Assembly (NCBI GenBank): GCA_964579325.1
Contig: CAZOHN010000144.1
Location: 1-9,327, forward strand
DNA from: CAZOHN01 sp964579325
GTDB lineage: Bacteria; Pseudomonadota; Alphaproteobacteria; Rhodobacterales; Rhodobacteraceae
Length of the DNA: 9,327 nt
Reading direction: 5' to 3'
A program made the position numbers and the translations under genes. Below the pieces are notes generated by a model. That model had not been told where the DNA came from. It searched no databases and saw only the letters and a program-made list of their open reading frames with translations. Positions within the stretch are counted from its first letter, which is position 1. Each line of letters starts with the position of its first letter. Shown here one piece after another: positions 1-5,991 of the stretch.

Positions 1-303
1 GGCACCGGTGGTGGGGTGGCGCTCCAGCTTGCGTCGCTCGGCCCATTGGTAGGCGTCGTCGTGGTGGTCGACATAAGCGAGCAGCAGGTCGGCCCCGGTG
101 CGGTGGACGATCAGCCGAATGTCGCGATTGACCCGCACCGACCAGAAATTCGGGTCCTTGGCCCGGTCGAGCTTGTGGAAGGAGAGACCCGGGGCGGAGA
201 CGTTCATCTGCAGGTCGAAGGCGGTGGTCTTGACGGCCTTCTGCTCCTGGGTGGTCAGCCTGGCGAGGCTGCTGGTGAAGGTGTCGGCGATGCGGAAGTT
301 CAC
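1..303 (-). CDS. RelE/ParE-like N-terminal domain of a probable UvrD-family helicase (partial, 3' end outside window)
   Basis: An open frame runs from a GTG at 303 to the window edge: 101 codons without a stop. It begins MNFRIADTFTSSLARL and contains the segments FWSVRVNRDIRLIVHR and LLLAYVDHHDDAYQWAERRK. These match the RelE/ParE-like fold: a short helix pair, then the strands with NxDIRLIVH and the YVDHHDxAYxWAERRKLE end. From memory, this block opens a group of bacterial UvrD/Rep-like 3'-5' helicases, with the ATPase domain following. That part is not visible here, so the helicase call is inference and a stand-alone RelE-like toxin remains possible. GTG is the only sensible start, because the in-frame codon two places upstream is the TAA of the preceding gene. 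No good Shine-Dalgarno is seen, which suggests coupled re-initiation after the 202-codon gene. Confidence 0.75.
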   Translation of the reverse strand, partial: MNFRIADTFTSSLARLTTQEQKAVKTTAFDLQMNVSAPGLSFHKLDRAKDPNFWSVRVNRDIRLIVHRTGADLLLAYVDHHDDAYQWAERRKLERHPTTGA

Positions 304-306
304 GGA

Positions 307-915
307 TTACAGGCCGATATCTGTGGTCGGCCATGCGAAGGTGAACTCGTCGATATAATACCTCTGATAGAGGAACTCAAGATCGTTCTCCCAGTCCCTT
401 ACGGCTGCAACCATTTTTGAGTCGCGCCGCCGCTTACCGTTTCTAGTGAAAGCGGCAATCGATTCGGCCATCTTCTTGAGACGCAGGACAGACCCGGGCG
501 TGCCCCATTCCAGCAAATGCTGTGGGGGAAAAAACGGCGGAATAGGACCAGAAAAGATCTCGGATAAGATGCCCTGACGGACACGAGCTATCTCACCGGC
601 GACGTTACCCACCTTATAGCCCATCAAGGCGAAGACCCCTTCTTTGAGCCAGTCGTCTGTGCGCAGATTTCCGCACCCGCCGTTTGCTTCTGTTGATGGC
701 CAACGAAAAGCATCTGAGGCAGAAAGGCCCTGTTTGCGCCGTCGGTCCCATTCCGCGCCGATCGCCTTTATTAGACGTCTGGCGTCCTGATGACGATGCT
801 GCTTTGATGGGTTGTTCAGCATCCGAATAGCATTGCGCCACAGCGTAATTGTCTCATCTGGTGCCATGCTCGGCAGATGAGCAACTATCCGATCAATTCC
901 ATGCGTCATCGCCAA
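307..915 (-). CDS. hypothetical protein, 202 residues, in the restriction locus
   Basis: I do not recognise a named family. The product is soluble and basic, with no signal peptide or membrane segment. Visible landmarks are a helical N-terminal third (about 1-60) containing WDRRRKQG, a central FRWPSTEANGG (about 70-80) followed by W.KEG.F..MGYKVG (about 89-102), WGTPGSVLRLKKMAESIAAF (about 136-155), a basic NGKRRRDSK, and a C-terminal WENDLEFLYQRYY...F.WPTT. The start is TTG at 915, with AGAGGG 9 nt upstream (925-930). ATG at 909 is the alternative, but its spacing of 15 nt is worse. The gene ends with TAA three bases before the GTG of the next gene and in the same frame, so the two are probably co-translated. 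It follows an AT-richer spacer and is itself less GC-rich than the neighbouring Res gene, which fits a separately acquired accessory gene. Confidence 0.7.
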   Translation of the reverse strand: MAMTHGIDRIVAHLPSMAPDETITLWRNAIRMLNNPSKQHRHQDARRLIKAIGAEWDRRRKQGLSASDAFRWPSTEANGGCGNLRTDDWLKEGVFALMGYKVGNVAGEIARVRQGILSEIFSGPIPPFFPPQHLLEWGTPGSVLRLKKMAESIAAFTRNGKRRRDSKMVAAVRDWENDLEFLYQRYYIDEFTFAWPTTDIGL

Positions 916-1061
916 GATCTTCGACCCTCTAAATATGGAATGATGCGCGCATTTGAATTTGCCTCCAATTTGTCAGATGAACCAACAATTGTGGATTCTT
1001 GTTGGTCATTTGCGATTTCTGATCCAAATATACGATTTCGGCTCTTCGAGCGACGCACGGT
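916..1061. other. AT-richer intergenic spacer, probable start region for the 202-codon gene
   Basis: These 146 bases lie between the methyltransferase remnant and the next gene. They are clearly poorer in G+C than the genes on both sides and are the only sizeable non-coding gap in the middle of the locus. They hold a perfect 8-bp inverted repeat (981-1006), a 10-bp palindrome ATGCGCGCAT (943-952), and the AGAGGG Shine-Dalgarno at 925-930. On the minus strand, TTCAAA and TATTTA separated by 16 nt form only a weak promoter-like pair. I would not call a promoter on that alone, but independent transcription of the two downstream genes is plausible. Confidence 0.45.
981..1006. promoter_or_regulatory. 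8-bp inverted repeat with 10-nt loop (operator or hairpin)
   Basis: ACCAACAA (981-988) and TTGTTGGT (999-1006) are perfect reverse complements around TTGTGGATTC. The repeat sits 66 nt upstream of the TTG start at 915. No T-run follows on either strand, so an intrinsic terminator is unlikely. A dimeric repressor site or an mRNA hairpin is more likely. The symmetry is seen directly; the function is inferred. Confidence 0.4.
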
Positions 1062-1698
1062 TCACCCCACCCTGAACACCTTCATCACCTCGTCGCCGAG
1101 ATGATTTATGACCTTGACCGCGATCCTGCCGGACGCCGGTTTGGGGAACGGCCGCGACGTGTCGCTGTTCAGCGTCGACCAGGCTTCCTCGTCGATCTCG
1201 GCCTTGAGCGTGGTCTTCAGCGCCTTGTAGGGGTCGTTGGCGCCGAGGAAGTAGGCGTGGCGGACGAAGAAGCTCTCTTCGTTGTCGTCGGTGTCGAGCA
1301 TCCAGAGGGCGATGCCGTCGGTGCCTTCGGAGACGACCTCGCCGGACTGGGGCTTGAAGACGTCGACGCCGAAGACCTTGACCCGGATCATGTCGTCGCC
1401 AGCGGGCTCGATGCGGATGTCGGGCTCGCCGAAGACGACGAAGAGGTTGCCGGCGCTGGTGGCCTTGAGGTCGGTCGCCATGTGCAGGTCGGGGTTCATC
1501 CGGGCCTTGAGGATCGGCAGGGCACCCAGGCGGTCGAGGTCGGCGGCGTGGGCGTCGTAGCTGAAGGCGCAGGCGATCAGGAGGTCGAAGCCGGCATCCC
1601 CCGCCTCGCGGGCGGCGGCGACCAGATCGGGGCGGGCGACGGTGCCGAACTCGGGGCCGATGACAGAAACACGGCCTTTCTTTTGCGCCTGGGGGACG

Positions 1699-1716
1699 CC
1701 AGCGGCAAGGCGCTGG
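1699..1716. repeat. 6-bp inverted repeat abutting the dispersed repeat
   Basis: CCAGCG (1699-1704) and CGCTGG (1711-1716) pair perfectly around GCAAGG. The structure overlaps the first bases of the dispersed repeat and lies where methyltransferase similarity resumes. In GC-rich coding DNA such short stems arise by chance, so significance is low on its own. Confidence 0.3.
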
Positions 1717-1744
1717 ATTGCTTCGCCTTCGGCTCGCAATGACG
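1713..1744. repeat. dispersed palindromic (REP-like) repeat
   Basis: The plus strand reads CTGGATTGCTTCGC, then CTTCGGCTCGCAATGACG. This is the well-known type of interspersed repeat (minus strand CGTCATTGCGAG...GAAGCAATCCAG) that yields frames such as RHCERSEAIQ or SLRAEGEAIQ in many proteobacterial genomes. It forms an imperfect hairpin: ATTGC (1717-1721) with GCAAT (1736-1740), and inner GCC-TTC-GGC. It is the only copy in this window and lies exactly between the end of the HNH gene and the resumed methyltransferase sequence. Copy number in the genome cannot be judged here. Confidence 0.65.
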
Positions 1745-1779
1745 GGGTGAAGGCGACTGATTGACGTGCTTCCATTGCG

Positions 1780-2724
1780 CTACCCGCGAAACCGGGATTC
1801 ATTGTGCCAATTGAGGAAGTCGTCGTCGGGCTTGTGCAATCTCAATTTGGGAACCCTCACCGGCTGGCCATGAAAGCGGTAGTACTCCCGTCCGTTCTCG
1901 AACTCCTCCTTAATGCGCGTGCTGACCTCGAAACGCTGCTCGGGCGTGATCGTCACGTAGCCATCGTCGAAAAGTCGATGAATGTCGGTCCGCAACAGAA
2001 TGCCGTTCCTGCCCGAGTGCTCGCCGCCAGCCGAGTACGGCTTGATGTGGGCCGCATCCAAGACCGGAAGTGTTCGCTCACCCGTAACCGCGCATCGCCG
2101 TTCGTAGATATCGGTGACGAGAATGCGAAAAGCGCCCTGGCCCAGACGTGGGACGATCAAGTGAGGTTCGCCGAAGCGCGCTGGCGGCGCCGCTTCTACC
2201 AGCCCAGGACCCGCATAGTGCCCTAAAGGATCGATCGGGCTTACTCGTTCCACCAGCAGTTCCCAAAGTGCACTGGCTTCACGCTCTCTCGTATCGTAGG
2301 TCTTGAACTTGATGATGTTCGAGGAGAAGTCCGATGGAATCGGGAGCCATTCCGCTTCGGGTAGGAAAAATGGTTGCGTAAGGATACGGCAGCCGATCTC
2401 GAAGTCCGTGAAGCGGTCCTCTGCCGCTCTTCGATACTGGGCAATTTGCCGCCGCATCTCATCGAACGACCCAGCTCCATTAGCTTCGCCGAAGGCCTTC
2501 CAGGCCAAACTGCACGGCATGATGTTGCCGTGTGCGAACACGCCACCACCCGCTATCACGTTTCTCGGGCTCTTCAGTTTGAAGAGGAACAACTCGCCAA
2601 CCGTAAGGGCGCGAAAATTGACCGCGGATGGCGACCAAAAATTGACTTCGGAAAGGTCTGGACGCGCGCGCAGGAAGTCAAACCATTCGTTGTCGGTGAC
2701 GGCGACGAGCAGTTTGACTGACAT
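1780..2724 (-). CDS. HNH endonuclease with probable PUA/EVE-like N-terminal domain (type IV restriction-like)
   Basis: This is an intact 314-residue protein. Residues about 1-130 (LLVAVTDNEWFDFL, VNFWSPSAVNFRAL, GELFLFKLKSPRNVIAGGG) have the look of a PUA/EVE/ASCH-like barrel, which in related nucleases reads modified bases. Residues 190-260 hold the HNH_2-type nuclease: QGAFRILVTDIYERRCAVTG, DAAHIKPY (223-230), then NGILLRTDIHRLFD (240-253). The conserved His pair and Asn are all present. By analogy with characterised EVE-HNH or SRA-HNH enzymes, it may cut DNA with modified cytosine; this is inference. Start ATG at 2724, with GGGG about 10 nt upstream. The gene lies inside a broken methyltransferase gene and replaces its centre, in the same orientation. 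Its base composition appears less GC-extreme than the Mod and Res genes, suggesting transfer. Confidence 0.85.
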   Translation of the reverse strand: MSVKLLVAVTDNEWFDFLRARPDLSEVNFWSPSAVNFRALTVGELFLFKLKSPRNVIAGGGVFAHGNIMPCSLAWKAFGEANGAGSFDEMRRQIAQYRRAAEDRFTDFEIGCRILTQPFFLPEAEWLPIPSDFSSNIIKFKTYDTREREASALWELLVERVSPIDPLGHYAGPGLVEAAPPARFGEPHLIVPRLGQGAFRILVTDIYERRCAVTGERTLPVLDAAHIKPYSAGGEHSGRNGILLRTDIHRLFDDGYVTITPEQRFEVSTRIKEEFENGREYYRFHGQPVRVPKLRLHKPDDDFLNWHNESRFRG

Positions 2725-2757
2725 GGGCTTTTACCCCGGGATCAATATCTCAGAGCC

Positions 2758-2778
2758 ATAGCCGGATATGCTGGCTAT
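2758..2778. repeat. inverted repeat at the methyltransferase break point
   Basis: ATAGCC (2758-2763) and GGCTAT (2773-2778) pair perfectly around GGATATGCT. The right arm contains the premature TAG that ends the methyltransferase frame (2777-2775, minus). Methyltransferase similarity stops only a few bases away, near 2785. No T-run follows, so a terminator is not supported. It may mark the end of the acquired HNH segment. Confidence 0.4.
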
Positions 2779-3509
2779 CGCAACCGATGCACGTTCTCGT
2801 CGCCGATCTGGACGAAGATGCTGCCGCTATCGGTGAGCAGGTCGCGGGCGACGGTGAGGCGGTCGCGGAGGTAGGTGAGGTAGGAGTGGATGCCGTCCTT
2901 CCAGGTGTCGCGGAAGGCGCGGACCTGCTCGGGCTCGCGGGTGACGTGGTCACGTGAGCCGTCCTTGACGTCGCGGGAGGTGGTGGACCACTGGAAGTTG
3001 GAGTTGAACTTGATGCCGTAGGGCGGGTCGAGATAGATGCACTGGACCTTGCCGCGGAGCCCCTCGCGCTCGGCGAGGCAGGCCATGACGGCGAGGCTGT
3101 CGCCGGAGATCATGCGGTTCGACCAGTGCTGGTCGTGCTGGTAGAACTCGGTGGCGGCGGGGGATTGGCTCAGGCCGTTGAAGTCGGCGAAAAGGTCGAT
3201 GGTCTCGCCCGGCGCCTCCTGGCGGCGCTCTTGCGTCCGGCGTTTCAGGTCGTCGATGACGACCTTGGGGTGGACCTTTTCCTGGATGTAGAGGGGCGGG
3301 GCCTGGACGATGAGGTCGGACCAGTCCTGCTCGTCCTTGCCGCGCCAGACGAGCTGCGGGTCGAGGTCGCGGTTGCGGCGCTCGTAGGCGAGCTGGATGG
3401 GCGACTTCTCGGCCGCGCGCATGACGGATTCGAATTCGGCCGTGGGGATGTTGCGGCGGGTGGCGGCTTCGTGGGTCAGGGCTTCGACGTCGAGGGGTTT
3501 TTTGGCCAT
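2775..3509 (-). pseudogene. N-terminal fragment of a site-specific DNA methyltransferase (type III Mod-like)
   Basis: The 244-codon frame starts at ATG 3509, with GAGGAGG 7 nt upstream (3517-3523) and a TGATG overlap with the DUF262 gene. The sequence follows the large Mod-like N6-adenine/N4-cytosine methyltransferase family: GDSLAVM (136-142), IYLDPPYG with DPPYG motif IV at 161-165, FRDTWKDGIHSYLTYLRDRL, and GSIFVQIGDENVHR (229-242). In intact relatives the frame continues for several hundred residues, including AdoMet motif I (DPTCGSGTT-like). Here it runs into foreign sequence after HR and stops at TAG. Nothing in the window encodes motif I or a target-recognition region, so the enzyme is almost certainly dead. 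The C-terminal part is at 1711-1062. The family's usual length (about 900 residues) is from memory; if right, roughly 450 codons are missing. Confidence 0.87.
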
Positions 3510-5431
3510 CAGGCGGCCTCCTCGATATGAGGTGCGGGCAGATCGAACCCTTCGTCGTCCTGTGGCACGTCCTCGCCTTCCTCGGGCCCCGCGTGGGCGA
3601 GTGCTGTCGGATGGCCGGTCACGCGGGCGATCATGGCGAGAAGGCGGCTCTCCCGATCCGCCATGAACCCCGCGAAATCGTCGGCGCGCAGCCGTGCCGG
3701 GTCGATCAGATGGGATGCGAGGTAGTCATCGAGCGCCGCAGCGGCGATCGGCGGCGCGTCCTTGCCCCCGGCCTCGAGCCGGGCGAGATAGACGGAGGGC
3801 GCCACCCCGCCGAGGATGCGGTTCGTCTTGTAGCTGAGCGGCGTCTTGTTGATGACGGTGTCGAAGATCTTGGGCTCGATTTTTTGCTTCTTGCACCAGT
3901 CCTGCGGAAAGATGTGGTGGATGTCCACATACTCGTCGAAGAACACCGTCTGGCTGAAGGGTTGGCCTGAGCGGAAGTCGATGGCGCCCTCGGCCATGAG
4001 CAGGGCGTGAATGCCCTTGTAGGCGGCCGAGAGGCGGGTGCGCATGGTGCGGAACCGCTCGGGGCGGAAGCGTCCTTCGATTATCGTGGTGGGCTCGGGG
4101 CCGCCATCCAGCCAGGCCGGGACTTCCAGCACGTCCTTGGCGAAACGCGATTCGATGGCCGAGCCATAGAGCTCGCCGAAGATGCCGCACCAGAACCACC
4201 GCGCCAGCCTTTCGCGAACAGCGGCGTGGTCGAACCTCGCCCCGACCAGCGCAAGAATCGCCGCGAAGGGCACGAGCTGTCCCTGGTAGGGCAGGTCGAT
4301 GACGCGGTAGATGTGATGCTGTCGCAGAAAGCGGGCCGCTGTCTTGAAGCCCTCTTCAACGGCGGCGCGGTGCCTGAGATAGGCATCAAGCGGCAGATCG
4401 AGGAGGGATTGCCGGGTGGCACGCACGGCCGAGAGTTCTGTGTCCTTCTTGCCCGCCGCGATTTCGGCCTCGCGAGTCTCGACCCCGTGGAGAAGGGCGA
4501 TCGCCTGTAGGACATCGGTGCTGGCAACCTTCTCCAGCGCGCCGAACTTCTGCTCCGCAGCGCGGCCGTAGAGTTGCAGCCGCTGCTGGAGGCCGGGCTC
4601 TCCCCCGGTGCCGAGCCAATCGTCGCGAAGGCGATACCCTTGGGCGGCATACATGGCGGTCACAAGCTCGAAGGCATCGAGAGGCTTGCCGCCGGTATTC
4701 ACCTTCTCGAAGACGAGGCACACCGCCTCGTGTGAGGTGTCCGGGCTGAGTGCAATGACCGGAAGCTGATACGACTTGAAGTTCTGCAGCACGTCGTCCT
4801 TGAACGGCTTGAACAGCTTGCGCGTTTCCGAATCACGCTCAAGCCAGTATTCGTTAAACCCATCCTGCCAATCATCCCAGTCGAACACCTGGTTCAAGGG
4901 AAACATTCTGTTTTCATATTCAAGTTCCGGCGATGAAAGGTCGAGTTCTATGTTGCGATCAAAATGTGATTTGATTCGGCGATCTTCCGGAAGGCTGACG
5001 ATTGCGTTCTCCCGGTCCTCGCCGGGGGTCATCGCCTTGCGGATGTCGATATAAAACCAGCGCTTCACCAGCTTCAGGCGCGGCGTGATCGTGTTGACCA
5101 CCTCCCGCCGAATACATGTCTGAAAGAGTGAGGTCATGCGCTGCTGGCCGTCCAGAAGTAGTCCATCGGGGACGGCCGAAGTCGCTATCGATTCGGCACC
5201 CTGGATTGGCCTGCGGGCGAAAGTCTCGGCTGCGCCCGACTTGACCTCCAGCGTCATCAATGCGCCGACCGGGAAAGCCTGCGATATCGATGCGATGAGG
5301 CCCCTGATGCGTTCCTCGTCCCAAACCCAGCTTCGCTGAAAATCGGGGAGCTGAATTCTTCCGCTGCCACAATGGCGCAGCAGTTCCTCAAGGCTGATCG
5401 GATTGGTCTTGAATGCCGCTTGTTTTCCCAA
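3509..5431 (-). CDS. DUF262 domain protein with C-terminal HNH (DUF1524-like) nuclease, GmrSD-like
   Basis: About 640 residues. Numbering here counts from an upstream TTG at 5446. The DUF262 (ParB/Srx-like) domain opens with LPDFQRSWVW (33-42) and has the signature DGQQR (99-103), followed by FEKVNTGGKPLDAFELVTAM (about 247-266). The C-terminal part holds the HNH-type site: VDIHHIFPQDW (507-517), then NKTPL (533) and TNRI (541), as in DUF1524. GmrSD and relatives use this architecture for NTP-stimulated cleavage of modified phage DNA; whether this protein does so is inferred. The start chosen is TTG at 5431 because GGAG lies 9 nt upstream; TTG 5446 lacks such a site. The stop overlaps the Mod ATG (TGATG), so the two genes are translationally coupled. 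Codons about 130-225 (4780-5060) are visibly AT-richer than the rest. No frameshift is seen. Confidence 0.88.
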   Translation of the reverse strand: MGKQAAFKTNPISLEELLRHCGSGRIQLPDFQRSWVWDEERIRGLIASISQAFPVGALMTLEVKSGAAETFARRPIQGAESIATSAVPDGLLLDGQQRMTSLFQTCIRREVVNTITPRLKLVKRWFYIDIRKAMTPGEDRENAIVSLPEDRRIKSHFDRNIELDLSSPELEYENRMFPLNQVFDWDDWQDGFNEYWLERDSETRKLFKPFKDDVLQNFKSYQLPVIALSPDTSHEAVCLVFEKVNTGGKPLDAFELVTAMYAAQGYRLRDDWLGTGGEPGLQQRLQLYGRAAEQKFGALEKVASTDVLQAIALLHGVETREAEIAAGKKDTELSAVRATRQSLLDLPLDAYLRHRAAVEEGFKTAARFLRQHHIYRVIDLPYQGQLVPFAAILALVGARFDHAAVRERLARWFWCGIFGELYGSAIESRFAKDVLEVPAWLDGGPEPTTIIEGRFRPERFRTMRTRLSAAYKGIHALLMAEGAIDFRSGQPFSQTVFFDEYVDIHHIFPQDWCKKQKIEPKIFDTVINKTPLSYKTNRILGGVAPSVYLARLEAGGKDAPPIAAAALDDYLASHLIDPARLRADDFAGFMADRESRLLAMIARVTGHPTALAHAGPEEGEDVPQDDEGFDLPAPHIEEAA

Positions 5432-5453
5432 TGCCCTGCTCTCCAATAGGCTG

Positions 5454-5531
5454 CTATGCGGTGCGGCTCGATGGCTGGATGTTCATCTGTCCCGGGATGC
5501 CGTACGCGGGCAGGTGGTGGCCGGTGCTCAT
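5454..5531 (-). CDS. possible 25-codon ORF overlapping the DUF2283 gene stop
   Basis: ATG at 5531 overlaps the preceding TGA as ATGA and opens a 25-codon frame (MSTGHHLPAYGIPGQMNIQP, then SSRTA) closed by TAG at 5456-5454. It is the third 4-nt overlap in a row in this operon and occupies almost the whole gap before the DUF262 gene. It matches no family I know. It could be a short coupling peptide, a truncated gene or chance. Confidence 0.25.
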   Translation of the reverse strand: MSTGHHLPAYGIPGQMNIQPSSRTA

Positions 5532-5743
5532 GCGACGCCGGTCTTGCGGGTCGGCAGGCCTTCGGTCTCCAGGGTGGTGAGATCGAGGTGCTGCGAAGCG
5601 TGGTCGATGTCGAAGCCCACCACCTCGCCCGCGGCGTTGAGGTCGACGTTGAGGCCGTCGGTGATCTCGCGGGTTTCGGTGCCGGGCTCGGGCTTGAGCT
5701 CGATGTAGAGGCTGTCCGTTTCGGGGTAGTAGTGCAGCTTCAT
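5528..5743 (-). CDS. DUF2283 family small protein (possible antitoxin-like partner)
   Basis: The 71-residue product begins MKLHYYPETDSLYIELKP and continues ITDGLNVDLNAAGEVVGFDI, with the end HASQHLDL. This is the DUF2283 pattern: Y-x-x-x-x-D-x-L-Y-I at the N-terminus, a GLNVDxxxxGxxVGFDI strand-turn, and a short C-terminal tail. The protein is acidic. The start is ATG 5743, overlapping the previous gene's TGA as ATGA, with GAGG 7 nt upstream. DUF2283 genes are often next to small DUF4258/RelE-like genes and are suspected antitoxins; biochemical function is not established to my knowledge. Its partner here would be the 83-residue protein just upstream. Earlier upstream starts in the same frame lie inside that gene and are less likely. 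Confidence 0.8.
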   Translation of the reverse strand: MKLHYYPETDSLYIELKPEPGTETREITDGLNVDLNAAGEVVGFDIDHASQHLDLTTLETEGLPTRKTGVA

Positions 5744-5991
5744 GGCTCGGCCTCGCGGAAGTTCCGGTCGAAGGAAGCATTGTGAACCGTCACGCCGTCT
5801 TCGAGTGTGACGACGCGGAGGATGCGTGGCAACGCTTCGCCGGGCCGCTGGATGCGGCCCCAGAAGCGGATGCGGCCGTCGTCCTGTGGCTCGCGGCGCA
5901 GCGGCCGCGCGATCACGGCGGCGCACCAGTCCCGCTCGATGTAGGGCCGTTTGCGCAGCACCTGCTCCTCGAAATAGCGCGTGGTCTTCAA
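5740..5991 (-). CDS. small conserved protein, possible DUF4258/RelE-like toxin-like partner
   Basis: An 83-residue basic protein beginning with a TTG start: MKTTRYFEEQVLRKRPYIER, then WCAAVIARPLRRE, DGRIRFWG, and ILRVVTLEDGVTVHNASFDR. The helix, two-strand RIRFWG, and RVVTLEDGxTVHNAxFDR layout resembles small DUF4258-like proteins that pair with DUF2283. The fold resemblance to RelE/BrnT toxins is inferred, and no catalytic residues can be assigned. TTG (5991-5989) overlaps the helicase TGA (5990-5988) as TTGA, with GAGG four bases upstream inside the helicase gene. Its own TGA overlaps the next ATG as ATGA. The gene is therefore locked translationally to both neighbours. The order is toxin-like gene first, antitoxin-like second, which is unusual for classic TA pairs but common for RelE-like reversed operons. 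Confidence 0.75.
   Translation of the reverse strand: MKTTRYFEEQVLRKRPYIERDWCAAVIARPLRREPQDDGRIRFWGRIQRPGEALPRILRVVTLEDGVTVHNASFDRNFREAEP

Larger units (their letters stand above)
1062..1802 (-). pseudogene. C-terminal remnant of a site-specific DNA methyltransferase (Mod)
   Basis: The open frame of 246 codons starts at an ATG inside the end of the HNH gene (23-nt overlap). Only codons from about 31 on (base 1712 downward) look like a real protein. That part, from RLAAG through VSVIGPEFGT, LVAAAREAGDAGFD, NEESFFVRHAYFLG and NDPYKALKTTLKAE to GRIAVKVINHLGDE and VFRVG, reads as the conserved C-terminal domain of the large Mod-like methyltransferase whose N-terminus lies at 3509-2775. The first 30 codons are not family sequence: codons 20-30 (LRAEGEAIQ) are a dispersed DNA repeat read in frame. 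No catalytic motif is present. It could still be translated as a fusion-like fragment by coupling to the HNH gene, but it cannot methylate DNA alone. Assignment is by recalled family sequence. Confidence 0.8.

Noticed and set aside
16..420. 134-codon plus-strand frame at the left end
   Set aside because: Shadow of the RelE-like domain gene and of the end of the 202-codon gene on the minus strand.
1101..1742. 213-codon plus-strand frame opposite the methyltransferase remnant
   Set aside because: Low-complexity V/G/D/L composition; the minus strand encodes the recognisable Mod C-terminal motifs.
2758..2778. Intrinsic terminator after the truncated methyltransferase
   Set aside because: The stem is only 6 bp and no T-run follows on the minus strand.
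1699..2785. HNH gene as a homing endonuclease within an intron or intein
   Set aside because: Mod coding sequence is lost, not only interrupted. There are no intron or intein splice features, and the HNH protein is of the HNH_2/PUA-like type rather than a phage homing type.
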